Assembly (NCBI GenBank): GCA_024761205.1 | Contig: JAMASS010000044.1 | Location: forward strand, 1-38,521 | Source: Limisphaerales bacterium | GTDB taxonomy: Bacteria; Verrucomicrobiota; Verrucomicrobiia; Limisphaerales; AAA164-E04 | Length of the DNA: 38,521 nucleotides | Direction: 5' to 3' | Shown: piece by piece, positions 8,394 through 17,592 of the stretch | Layout: each line of letters opens with the position of its first letter | Numbering within the stretch: the stretch's first letter is position 1 | Position numbers and translations under genes: made by a program | Notes under the pieces: generated by a model | What the model was told of the DNA's origin: nothing | Databases searched by the model: none | Seen by the model: the letters and a program-made list of their open reading frames with translations, nothing else

Positions 8394-9019
8394 ATGAAAT
8401 TCTTTGTCGTTGTCGGCATCAGTGTTTTGGCATCGGCAGTGCTGCTGGGAGAGGAAGATGAAAACTCGTCTTTCTTCAAACGGCTTTGGAATCAGCGAAC
8501 AGCAGAAGAGGAGGATTTGGCAAGGCCGGTCAATGCGAGCATTGAGGCGAGCGACGATCATTTAGCTCATCTCTAGCTGCAGTTTTTGGATCAAGACCCT
8601 GATGGGTTTCAAGCATTGGTTGCGGAGGAGGCGATTATGAAGTTTGCTCGGCAGTCTGAGCGGAGAGAAAGACGAGACCCGACTTGCTGCTATGGCTCAC
8701 GGGGAAGTGATGGCGATTAGCGTGTGGATTTTCAAAAACAAGGAAGGCTTTCTGAATGAGGCGGAATTGGAGGTCGCCAAAGAGCAGGAGCGTAGCATCA
8801 TCACTCAATATTGGACGACCACAGAAAGAATTGGTATGCCCTGCAGGGCGAGATTCTGAGGGGCTCAAGGTGTCCTTGGCGGAGGTAGGTGTCTGGGTTG
8901 ATCTTACTTGCGAAGTTCTGCGCACGCATCCGGACGGTTCCTTCAAATCCGAGGAGGAATGGAAGTTTGATTTTGAGTATGCAGCGCGTCCTTCGCCCGA
9001 TCGGAATGGAAGTCTTTAG
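8394..9019 (+). pseudogene. broken secreted hypothetical protein, stop and frameshifts
   Basis: An ATG at 8394 opens a protein with a short signal-peptide-like start (MKFFVVVGISVLASAVLLG). It reads 60 codons to TAG (8574-8576). The same frame continues with plausible protein (LQFLDQDPDGFQALVAEEA). After about 8644 coding character moves to another frame (SGEKDETRLAAMAHGEVMAI, then LNEAELEVAKEQERSI). After about 8850 it moves again (KVSLAEVGVWVDLTCEVLRT, then an EEEWKFDFEYA segment) and ends at TAG 9019. The simplest reading is one exported protein of roughly 200 residues that has acquired a nonsense codon and two frameshifts. The family was not recognised. Confidence 0.45.
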
Positions 9020-11636
9020 GAGCTTGAGTATATTCAACTGCCGGTTTCTGAAGGGCCAGCTATTCAGAATCCCCCGAGTAATCGTCGTTTTCCGTTTCTT
9101 TGCCCGCCTTAGCCTCACAGGGTGGGTTTTTTATTTTTGGGAACTGTAAGAATCTGGCTTGGTGGGTGAAGCTCGTCCGTGTTTTGTGGGTCCCATTCAG
9201 GTAACAAGGGCCCCGGCTCAATCACCACGATTGGAGTTGGACGGCCGGGCGGGGTTCGGGTAATCCCGCGCGCCGCTGGATGTGGCCGGCGCGAGGGTTC
9301 TCGCTGCGGTTTTGGCCGGAGAAGCATCCGTCCGGTGGAACGCGCCGGCGGCGGCCCGGGGAACCTATGCTGGAGGGATTCGGACGGTGTTCGAAGGCCT
9401 GGAAGAGATCGACGGGCTCAAGTGTTTGGTCCTCTTGATCTCCGGCGGCGCGGGGAAACCTTCGACCTTTACTCGCGGGGGACTTCGGCCTCGGCGGCTA
9501 CTGAAAGGTGCACCGTGGCAGCGTGCTGCCGAGCGTGCGCCTCGCCATCCCGATCGAGGATTTGATGCCTTCGGAATTCTTCGTGGGCTATCCCGGGCAG
9601 CGCCCTCGGCGGCGATGGGCTGAGCAACCGTGAGTTCCACGCCACCAGCAATCTCCGCTCGGCGGACGGCGCCTCGGGTTATGCCGAAGTTCGTGGGGGG
9701 CCATCCGTTGCGGTCCGGCCTCGGCCCGCTAGGTGGAGATTTCGGGATCGAGGATGCGGGTCTTGGCCTTGGCCAGCACCGGCGGCTCATGCGACCGACG
9801 GCGAATGGAAGCTGTTCGGCAATCACTGGAAAAGCCTGGCCGAAGCCGGTCGCTGGCTGTAGATCGATCTGGGAGGACGCTGTCCCCTCAAACTCCTGAA
9901 CCATCACGCCGCCGTTGAGCCCGACACCTGGTTCTTTCCAGGACCAACGGGGACATTTCCGTAATGAAGTTCTACATCACCGAGAGCGCCTCGACGAATC
10001 CTAGAGGAATAGAGTTTGCGTTGAGCCCGCGGGCGCGGTTTTTCGATGGGTCAGCTCCAGCGCTCTCCATCCGCATCGGGACGTTCGCTTCGGAGGCTAC
10101 TTAATCCTGTGTGACAAAGAATCGAGCGACGCCGACTTCTCGACCTGCGAACCAAGGTTGAGCGCTCGCGGTGCCGGTGGAATTCGAGATCGACCATCTG
10201 CACCGGGCAGTCGCTTCGCTAGTGCCAGCGGCCAGCAGTGGCGCCAGACGATCAAGCGCCGGTTCACCGTAACGGTCAAACTGTCGCCGATGATCTGACG
10301 CTCGCCGAGGCTGGACTGTTCCGGTCCCGGAATAGCCGACGGGATCGGCAGCGCCCTGTCATGGCTGCCCGCTCCGCGGTGGTGGAAAACGGCGAACTTC
10401 AGCCTTTCCTTCACGCCTTATCAGGTCCAAGTGAACCTCTACTCCGCAGTGGAGCCGTCCTTCGGGAAACTCGCCCTGCCCCGCCAGCGGCGAGGCGAGG
10501 GAACTCTCAGTCGGCGCGCCCGTCGTCCTCCCCGGCCACGGAGAGCGCGTCCATCCGCCGGCAGGTGTTCGGCGGAACCGTTCTCTCGCTGGCGCCCTGT
10601 TCGCCTTCTCCCACCCGCTTCCCCCCCCGGGCCTGTCCCTTTTGCACAGTCCAAGCCATCCTGGAGCGCCTGAAATTCACCCGGCCCGACAACGGCCGAC
10701 TGTTGGACACCCGATCCAACACCCGAAATACACGGTCAATGCGGACAACTGCCAAAAGTGATTTTCCCAAAAGAAAGGCTGGAAACAGCGATTTTGTTGG
10801 GAATATAGGGCATTCCGTTCTGCCCTTTCGGAACTTACTTTTGGCAATCCGCATAGACGCTCGCCAAGACGCCGGGTCTGCTTTCGGGCTGCTCCCCTTT
10901 GAGCTTCTCCATGCCCCCCCGGTGGGGCGTTGCCGGGGTGACCGTCACCGGCTTCGGTTCGAGAGCTGTTTTGAACGCCACTTTTCCGTCGCCTTCTTTC
11001 GCCCGGGCCTCCAGTTTGGCTTTCAACCCTCTCTCCAGCACTTGGAGGGATTGAGACTGGTAAGGCTCGAAAACCTGCTCAATTCTCCGCCGGGGCCTTG
11101 CCCGCACCCTTGTGATCTCGAAGGATACCAAAAGCGCCCATCGCCGGGCTCGGGAGCATTGGGACGCCTTCCGGCAGGATCGGGAGGAAACAAACCAACT
11201 CCTTGCCCGCTGGTTGACCTCCCGACACGAGGCGGCCCAGACGCACCTAGCGACCATCCCCCAAGCCTTCGTCACGGTCCGCTTTCGCGGCCAAGCCCCA
11301 GAGGGGGATGCCGCCTTGTTGCCGTGATGTCCGACGCCCTGATCCGGGCCTCCAAAGTGACAGGCAGGGCACCGCTCACTCCCCTGCGTGTCGGCTCAGC
11401 TCAATCACTCACCCGCCTGCGGAACCTCCCCAATCAGCTGGCAGCAGACAAGACGCTGGCAAAGCCCTTTGATGCCTGCCCGAACAAAACAAGGGGTTCG
11501 CCTGCTATCTGTCGGGGTGAGCGGCGAGCAGCATCGAAAATCTTCTTACTCCCACATACGGATATGTAGTGCAGACGGCCTCTTCCTAAGCTGCCGCCCC
11601 TTCGCGACGCCGGAAAAGGTGTATCTTCGTCTCCGT
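9020..11636. other. GC-rich decayed region without supportable genes
   Basis: About 2.6 kb with long open frames on several strands at once, including a 443-codon plus-strand frame at 10238-11569. Such simultaneous openness reflects high GC rather than coding. A few fragments look like former protein: GSVLPSVRLAIPIEDLMPSE near 9510-9570 (plus), MKFYITESASTN near 9964 (plus), and QVFEPYQSQSLQVLERGLKA near 11000-11100 (minus). None could be assigned to a family or joined into a gene. A thymine-rich stretch at 9125-9137 follows the preceding pseudogene. Confidence 0.4.
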
Positions 11637-12098
11637 TTAGTCTTGCTGCTCCTCAGCCAAAACTTCGTCATCAGCCTTGGCTTCGATTTCCCGAACCCAA
11701 GCCTCACCGTATTTTTCGACCATTCTTCGCCGCCGATCCTTGATTCTTTGCAAGGCTCCAAAGGCTCCCGGCGACAGTTGCCGGGCTTTGGCTTTCTTGC
11801 GCTCGGTGAAAACACGGGCGACTTTGATCAAGTTTTCGTTGGTTTTGATGGCCAATGGTTGCCGGTCGTTTTCAACACGGGTTTCATCCACCGAGCCGAC
11901 GGCGCCGTTCCGGTGCGATTCAATGCCTAATGCGATCAGTTCACCCACAAGTTTCTTCCGCCTCTTCCGCTACGGTTCCCACCGCGCCAACGGTGCCAGA
12001 GTTTCGCCAAGGAACAAATCGCCTTGCGCCCAAGCCAGAACGGAAGCACACAAAATGACAAAAGCGATCCCGGCGATAAATGTGGTTTTTGTTTTCAT
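11637..12098 (-). pseudogene. secreted hypothetical protein interrupted by an in-frame TAG
   Basis: ATG 12098 opens a clear signal peptide (MKTKTTFIAGIAFVILCASV with a following LAWAQ cleavage region). The frame reaches TAG at 11970-11972 after 42 codons. It then continues in the same frame for 110 codons to a stop at 11637. The continuation is basic and helical (ENLIKVARVFTERKKAKARQ, then an RRRRMVEKYGEAWVREIE segment) and looks like genuine protein. One nonsense change in an exported protein of about 152 residues is the simplest explanation. Alternatively the downstream part starts at GTG 11948 as a separate gene. No family was recognised. Confidence 0.4.
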
Positions 12099-12252
12099 TT
12101 GAATTTTGTCTCTTCTGATCTTTTTTAAAGTTGTAAAACTACTTTAGTAAATTGTGTTTGAGTCTCAATTTTCTATAGGTTACAGTGAATAGCGAGTAAC
12201 GCTTATTTGTCTTTGATCTTTGCTTATAGTGCTCCAACCCTAGGTTTAATAC

Positions 12253-12495
12253 TCAAGACGACAGATTACCAATTTTCGGGTACATTACCGCAAAGAGACC
12301 AAAGGAAAAGAAAGCCATAATCACCCAAATAACTTCATTAGTGAAGTATTCTTCGATAAACTTTATGTACATATATGGGGTAATCACAAGCGGCATAATC
12401 ATTCCTCCAAAAGCAACTTTCATGGCACTTGCATACGGGCTGCAATTGCTCCAGAAATGAAGATGTTCCAAAAGAAAGATATTCGGATTTTTCAT
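12253..12495 (-). CDS. small membrane protein, probably two transmembrane helices
   Basis: 80 residues from ATG 12495. Two hydrophobic stretches are visible: VAFGGMIMPLVITPYMYI (about 27-44) and VIWVIMAFFSFGLFAVMY (about 55-72), separated by an acidic loop (KFIEEYFTNE). The gene sits in a pocket (about 12100-12560) that is clearly more AT-rich than its surroundings, suggesting separate origin. No family was recognised and no strong ribosome-binding site was seen. The membrane-protein pattern is the main support. Confidence 0.45.
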   Translation of the reverse strand: MKNPNIFLLEHLHFWSNCSPYASAMKVAFGGMIMPLVITPYMYIKFIEEYFTNEVIWVIMAFFSFGLFAVMYPKIGNLSS

Positions 12496-13229
12496 TATTC
12501 CGCATATAAACGCTGATATGAGTTCTTATACCTTCAGTGCATCTTGAAGGCATTTGCGCCGGGCTTCATATTGGATGCGCCGAAGTTTTCTGAACGAGGA
12601 ATGGGGAGCACAAAAAGCATTCGATGATAAGTTCGTTATTGCGGTTTTACTAAGAAGTCCCATGTTCGATTTTCTTTCCATTGCTCCAGCTGCGGCAATC
12701 TTCCACTGGGGAGGAAGAGCGCGTTCTGTGATTCCAAGCTGTTACGAGAAAGCTTAAGCCGAGGAGCCGATCCTCGGGAAAGCAGAGCCCCTCCTTCATT
12801 CATTCGACAAGGAGGTGAAGTTCATTGTTTGGTTTGGCCAATGCCCGATCTGGCATCCGTTCGGCGCCGGGCTCCTTCTACTCCTTGAGGCCATCACCAA
12901 TCAAAAGGGAAAGACGGGATGGCCGGGCCTGGCGACAGCGGTTCACCGCGGAGCGCGGACATCCCAGGCGGAAGGAATACTTGGTGGCTTCTCATCGCGC
13001 CCATGCGGGCTTCGGCGAACACGGGTGGGTTAGGCGGCATCCGTGGTGAGCCCGTCCGAAAATCAATGAAACCGGCGAGCGGCCTTTGGATGGCTCAAAC
13101 CGGATGCAGCCCCTTGCGCTTATTCCCTGGGCGTTGAAACGAACCCCGCGCCGCCAAAAAGAAAGCCGACACCTTTAACCAGAAAATCCCTTATTTTTTA
13201 CAACGAAGGGAAGTAGGCTGGCGCTGGTG
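12496..13229. other. no gene supported
   Basis: Short ORFs at 12554-12757 and in three overlapping frames at 12815-13137 show no recognisable motifs. The overlapping frames between 12815 and 13137 are typical of decayed or non-coding GC-rich sequence. Confidence 0.4.
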
Positions 13230-14624
13230 CTATTGATTGACATTCTGCTGAAATTGTTTGCGGTAGGGTTGGTAGGCGGGATCGTCCTTCCAAAAACGGC
13301 GTCCGGGTGTGTTGGATGAGACGATTCCCTCGGGGTAGTCTTTGCCGGCAACGCTGGCGTTCAGTGATGTCTTCCAGTTGAGATAGAGTTTCTTGAGTCG
13401 GCGGCTCGTCGAATCTTCGTCTCGATAAAGGTTGTGAGTCTCTTTTTCGTCGTTAGCAAGGTTATAGAGTTCGTAGCCACCGTCTTGAGCAATTAATTTG
13501 TAGTCTTGATCGATGATGACACCGCGACCTCGGTGGTGGAAGAACAATGGCTTTGGCCTCTTCGGGATGTCGCGTTCAAATAGTGGTCGAAGGCTCAGGC
13601 CGTCCTGTGGTTGCAGCATCGAGGATGCGGGGAGGTTGGCGACATCGGCAATGGTTGGGAAAATGTCAACCGTGCACGCGCTGTAGGCAGTGATACGTGG
13701 TTTCTTGATGACCGCAGGCCATTCGATGATTCCTGGTACGCGGAGACCTCCTTCATACATGAGATTCTTGTTGCCACGCAGATATCCCACGGTTTCCTTG
13801 CCAAAGCCTGGGAGTCCGCCGTTGTCGCTGTTGAACCATAGGAGAGAGTTCTCGGCGATTCCCAGTCGGCGAAGGCCTGAACGAAGTGTCCCAATACTTC
13901 GGTCCATGGCTACTAACTCGCCCAAGTGATGCTGGTGTCTTTCGGGAAGATCGCTGAAGGCGGATCTGTCCTTCTTGTTTGCGATCATGGGACTGTGGGG
14001 CGATCCATGCCAAATCACTACAAAGAGGGGAGCACCGGTCGGCAGCTTTTTTTCGATGAATTTCAGGGCTTCGTCGACGATGATTTCAGAGGAATCTCCC
14101 CGATGGGGTTCGATCTCGCCTTGCCGACTCATTAGGGGATCGTAGTCGAAAAAATTGGTGACGCTAAACCAGGTGTCGAAGCCGAAGGCCCCTGGATTGT
14201 GCGTATCCTCTTTGAAGATGGGAACGCCCGGGCCGCGGAGTCCGTTCAAGTGCCATTTGCCGAAGTGTCCCGTTTGATAACCGCTGTCTCGGAGTGCCTG
14301 CGTGACGGTTTTTTCTTGGAGCCGAAGTGGATAGCCGTGATCAAAGACACCGGTGCGGTCATTGCTTCGGCCGGTCAGCACTGTTGCGCGGGTCGGTGAA
14401 CAATTGGGTGCGCCGGCGTAGAAGCGGTCAAATCGAAGGCTGTTGGCCGCCATTGCGTCTAGGTTGGGTGTTTTTAGATTTGGGTGCCGGTGGTAGCTGG
14501 TCTGACCCCATCCCTGGTCGTCGGTCATCACCAGAATGATGTGGGGACGCTGTGCTGCGTGTGTCGAACAGGCAGTCACCAGCGAGAACGTGATTACGGC
14601 GAGTATCGCAGAGAGTGTTTTCAT
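13230..14624 (-). CDS. formylglycine-dependent sulfatase, lipoprotein
   Basis: A 464-residue protein from ATG 14624 to TAG 13230. The N-terminus is a signal peptide with a lipobox-like VTAC (Cys19), so it is probably an exported lipoprotein. The sulfatase signature CSPTRATVLTGR is complete. Cys75 would be converted to formylglycine, which needs an anaerobic or aerobic maturase encoded elsewhere. Metal and substrate ligands expected for the family are present: Asp35-Asp36 (MTDDQGWG), Arg79, Lys123 and His125 (GKWH), His210 (GSPHSPM), Asp267-Asn268 (SDNGG) and Lys287. Family members desulfate sulfated polysaccharides, and such enzymes are abundant in marine Verrucomicrobiota and Planctomycetota. 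Substrate cannot be set from sequence. The gene is intact although its upstream neighbours on the same strand are remnants. Confidence 0.94.
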   Translation of the reverse strand: MKTLSAILAVITFSLVTACSTHAAQRPHIILVMTDDQGWGQTSYHRHPNLKTPNLDAMAANSLRFDRFYAGAPNCSPTRATVLTGRSNDRTGVFDHGYPLRLQEKTVTQALRDSGYQTGHFGKWHLNGLRGPGVPIFKEDTHNPGAFGFDTWFSVTNFFDYDPLMSRQGEIEPHRGDSSEIIVDEALKFIEKKLPTGAPLFVVIWHGSPHSPMIANKKDRSAFSDLPERHQHHLGELVAMDRSIGTLRSGLRRLGIAENSLLWFNSDNGGLPGFGKETVGYLRGNKNLMYEGGLRVPGIIEWPAVIKKPRITAYSACTVDIFPTIADVANLPASSMLQPQDGLSLRPLFERDIPKRPKPLFFHHRGRGVIIDQDYKLIAQDGGYELYNLANDEKETHNLYRDEDSTSRRLKKLYLNWKTSLNASVAGKDYPEGIVSSNTPGRRFWKDDPAYQPYRKQFQQNVNQ

Positions 14625-14660
14625 TATGTTGTTGTGACTTAGGAGTATTGCTGCCGCCCG

Positions 14661-15054
14661 TCAAAGACTTGAGGACTCAAACCAAGAGGCAATTATCTTG
14701 AGCCCTTCAAGTGGATCATCGATCGGCCAATATTCCAATCCTACGTAACTGGAATATTCGGTAGCTTGGATCGTTTTGAAAATTGATGGTAGAGGATTTC
14801 ACCGCGCGTAAGTTCGTGTCTTCCGGGGTTGCCGTCTGCGTGGAAGTGAGTGATTTGATGAATGTTCTGGGTAACGTTGTGGATGAGATGTCCTTCGCTT
14901 ATCTGTTGATGGCAAATATCGAAAACGACTTTCACTTGCTCGTTTGCCAGCCGTCTAGACGATTTCAAAGGCTTCCTGACTCCGAATGATAGTAGCCATG
15001 ATGGTCGACGAGTTTGTTGAGAGGTTCAATGACTAGAGTGAAGCCATGATTCGA
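14661..15054 (-). pseudogene. remnant of a hydroxypyruvate-isomerase-like TIM-barrel protein
   Basis: Only the C-terminal half of a sugar-phosphate isomerase/epimerase-like protein is visible, spread over two or more frames. In order: HGFTLVIEPLNKLVDHHGYY (family metal Glu in the IEPLN motif), a SQEAFEIV fragment in another frame, VKVVFDICHQQISEGHLI (the FD-x-YHQQ block), HADGNPGRHEL (the GNPGRHE block), and YVGLEYWPIDDPLEGL before the TGA at 14661-14663. At least two frameshifts separate these blocks and the N-terminal half is missing. It lies between the sulfatase and a zeta-toxin remnant. Confidence 0.7.
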
Positions 15055-15553
15055 AAGAGACTTATTCTTGGCGATAGTCGCGAGGCATCGAAAAGTATCC
15101 AGTGATGCGCCAGTTGCTGGTAGAGTTTGAAAGAGTCGCGGATTCCCCCCCCTGGGATAACGGCGTCTTTTGGAACGTCGACTCCGCCTTCGCTTACTCG
15201 CTGGGCGACTCGTTGTATTGTGACCTCGACATTTGGAAGCCACAGAAAAACAGATAGATGCGATAGCCTCGGAGTTGCATTTGTTTCAAGATGCGGGCTT
15301 GTCCCGATCCGGAGAGTGTCGTCTCGAAAGCGAATGTCCGTTTTTGACGTGATGAGCTTTCGATCATCTCTAGTAGGTTCGGCCAGTTCTCACTTTCTGG
15401 GTTGTCGGCGCGAGGGGGGCTAACCCAGCGGCAATAAGGTCTACATTAAGAAATTCTTTGCAGTCTGCGAAATGCGGCAAGAATTCTGTCGTGAATGTCG
15501 TTTTTCCGGAGATGTTTGGGCCAGCAATGACATCAGATATCGGAGGGTCTCTT
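15055..15553 (-). pseudogene. remnant of a zeta-toxin-like P-loop kinase
   Basis: Fragments in successive frames align with zeta-toxin-family ATPases. An intact P-loop (IAGPNISGKTTFTTEF) comes first, then an NVDLIAAGLAPL block with the Asp typical of the family. Next, in another frame, are FAFETTLSGSGQARILKQM and YRIYLFF, and in a further frame WLPNVEVTIQRVAQRVSEGG and FKLYQQLAHHWILFDAS. The order is that of an intact protein of about 190 residues, but at least two frameshifts and a stop interrupt it. Chromosomal zeta-like proteins phosphorylate UDP-sugars or are simply annotated as AAA ATPases. No epsilon antitoxin was seen nearby. Confidence 0.72.
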
Positions 15554-15625
15554 AGACACGTCTGACAGGCGTATCTGAAAGTAGGTTGTTTTCCTTTGTT
15601 GCTTTCCAGACCGGGCCGCAGGGAA

Positions 15626-17077
15626 TCAATTCTTTGGTTTCATTTGGGGAAAGAGGATGACGTCGCGGATGTTCTCTTGGCCCAGGAGCATCATGCAAAG
15701 TCGATCGATGCCCATACCCATGCCGCCAGCGGGCGGCATTCCGTGCTCCAGTGCCACCAGAAAGTCCTCGTCGAGTTTCTGCTGCTCGCCGCCAGCTTGC
15801 TGCTCCAAACGTTCGCGCTGCTGAATGGGATCGTTCTGTTCCGTGTAGGCCGGGGCGATTTCCTGGCCGTTGATGCAGCACTCAAAGACTTCTACGGTCG
15901 TCGGATCGTCAGGGGAAAGCTTGGCCAACGGAACCAATTCCTTCGGCAGATGGGTGACGAAGGTGGGCTGGATCAAATTGGGTTCGATGAATTTTTCGAA
16001 GATGGCGTTCGTGGCTTCGAAAGCTTCATCGTCGCTGTAAATCTCGGCGCCGAGGTCGAGTGCTTTGATTCGCCTTTGCTTCGGTGTGAGTCCGAACCAA
16101 TCGTCACCGGCCTTCTCGCGAATGAGGTTTTTGTAGGGGACGCGACGCCAGTCCGGTGTGAGGTCAATGGTTTTGGTGACGTTGCCGTTTTCATCCTTGT
16201 GTTCGATGATGAGGCTGCCCGTTACTTTCTCGGCGACGTGACAGATCATCGATTGAACTAGTTCCATCATGGTCTCGTAGTCGCCGTATGCCTGATACGC
16301 CTCTAGCATGGTAAATTCGGGATTGTGTCGTCGGGAGAGACCTTCGTTCCGAAAGTTGCGGCCGATTTCGAAGACGCGGTCGATGCCACCGACGAGCAGT
16401 CGTTTCAGGTAGAGCTCGATGGCGATTCGCATATAGAACTGGCAGCCCAGAGCATTGTGATGGGTCATGAAGGGCTGAGCGGCCGCACCTCCAGGGATCG
16501 CTTGCATCATTGGGGTTTCGGCTTCGACGTAGCCGCGGCTGTGGAAAAAAGTCCGGATCTCTTTGATGATTTCGCTGCGTTTAAGAAAGACGTTTTTGAC
16601 GTCGTCATTGGCCATGAGATCGAGGTAACGCTGGCGGTAGCGAATTTCGGTATCTTCCAGGCCATGCCACTTTTCAGGCGGGGGGCGGAGGGCTTTGCTT
16701 AGGATCACGAATGATGACAGTTTAATCGATTTTTCACCCATCTTGGTGGTGAACAGCGTTCCTTTCACGCCGATGATGTCGCCAAGGTCCAGATGCTTCA
16801 GGGTGGCAAAGGCGTCATCGCCCAATACCTGCTTCTGTCCGTAGGTCTGAATCTTGCCGCTTTGATCTTTGATGTGGAGGAACTGGCTCTTGCCCATCAC
16901 TCGGTGAGAAGTGATGCGTCCGGCGACCGTCGTTTCGCGATCTTCGGCATAGTTGTCGAGTGCTTGTTGGCAAGTCTCCGTCGGGTTGAATTTGTTGGTG
17001 AAAGGGTCCGTTCCTTGTGCACGAAGATCGGCAAGTTTACTGCGGCGTTGGGCAATTAACGAATTCGTTTCGTCCAT
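15626..17077 (-). CDS. lysS: lysyl-tRNA synthetase, class II
   Basis: A 483-residue protein from ATG 17077 to TGA 15626, normal for bacterial LysRS. It charges tRNA-Lys with lysine. The N-terminal OB-fold anticodon-binding domain covers about residues 50-135 (VAGRITSHRVMGKSQFLHIK). The catalytic domain follows, with RYRQRYLDLM near its start, class II motif 2 (FRNEGLSRRHNPEFTMLE) and motif 3 (GMGMGIDRLCMMLLGQ). A Shine-Dalgarno GGAG lies 5 nt upstream of the ATG. All signature motifs are intact, in contrast to the decayed sequence on both sides. It seems to be a single-gene transcript. Confidence 0.97.
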   Translation of the reverse strand: MDETNSLIAQRRSKLADLRAQGTDPFTNKFNPTETCQQALDNYAEDRETTVAGRITSHRVMGKSQFLHIKDQSGKIQTYGQKQVLGDDAFATLKHLDLGDIIGVKGTLFTTKMGEKSIKLSSFVILSKALRPPPEKWHGLEDTEIRYRQRYLDLMANDDVKNVFLKRSEIIKEIRTFFHSRGYVEAETPMMQAIPGGAAAQPFMTHHNALGCQFYMRIAIELYLKRLLVGGIDRVFEIGRNFRNEGLSRRHNPEFTMLEAYQAYGDYETMMELVQSMICHVAEKVTGSLIIEHKDENGNVTKTIDLTPDWRRVPYKNLIREKAGDDWFGLTPKQRRIKALDLGAEIYSDDEAFEATNAIFEKFIEPNLIQPTFVTHLPKELVPLAKLSPDDPTTVEVFECCINGQEIAPAYTEQNDPIQQRERLEQQAGGEQQKLDEDFLVALEHGMPPAGGMGMGIDRLCMMLLGQENIRDVILFPQMKPKN

Positions 17078-17193
17078 AGCTGCTCCAAAGGAGGGTGATC
17101 AAACAGCGAAATGCTAAGATTGTCCAAGGTTTTTGCACTGCTGTGCTAATGCCGGTTGTGATTCAATGCGGTGAGTCTCGAGAGCGAAGTGTT

Positions 17194-17270
17194 GGAGAGT
17201 CTCTCGAGCCGTGCTCCTTCGCTGAGCGGCGGAGGATGGCGATAACGGCTGCATCGAGTCTCACCCCGCC
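17194..17270 (+). repeat. dispersed palindromic repeat, copy A
   Basis: Contains GAGAGTCTCTCGAGCCGTG, CTCCTTCGCTGAGC and GGAGGATGGCGATAACGGCT in the same order as the copy at 22198-22250. A CGAGTCTCACCCCGCC end segment follows. The CTCC/GGAG inner arms can pair as a short hairpin. See the copies at 22190, 32828 and 34088. Confidence 0.65.
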
Positions 17271-17592
17271 GCCTCACCACTTTGCTGAAGCCAAAGAACG
17301 CACGGCAACGAGGGTCATGGAATCTGCGCTAGTCGGCCGGCAATCTAACGGGGACGGGTCGGAAGAATTTGGATGGTTGACCTGTGGCAATCAGGTGGAT
17401 TTGTGCCTCAGACTAGACTGGTGGGAACCGTTGCGAGCACGGGCATCCGCGGGGCCCTTGGATCCAATCCGGCTGAGGATTGGAGTTCCCATAGTTGGCG
17501 GGAGGCTTCCCAACGGATCACAAGCTGTCTGCTGCATCAGTCAATCACGAGTGGCGGCGGGTGATCGAGCGGAGCGGTATTCGCTTTACGAC
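17271..17592. other. no gene supported
   Basis: Between the repeat copy and the multidomain remnant. Short overlapping plus-strand ORFs lack family motifs. Confidence 0.4.

Noticed and set aside
10238-11569. 443-codon open frame on the plus strand
   Set aside because: The composition is Pro/Arg/Ser-rich with no domain, several other frames are open over the same DNA, and minus-strand fragments look more protein-like. It is an artefact of high GC.
4321-12098. Three protein-like frames each continue past an in-frame TAG (4321, 8574, 11970), suggesting TAG recoding or a suppressor system
   Set aside because: TAG is the plain stop of several intact genes here (sulfatase, TPR protein, xylulokinase, PhoD-like protein). 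Nonsense mutations in a decaying region explain the three cases better.
13230-14624. Possible sulfatase-maturase pairing nearby
   Set aside because: No radical-SAM CxxxCxxC protein or formylglycine-generating enzyme was seen in the window.
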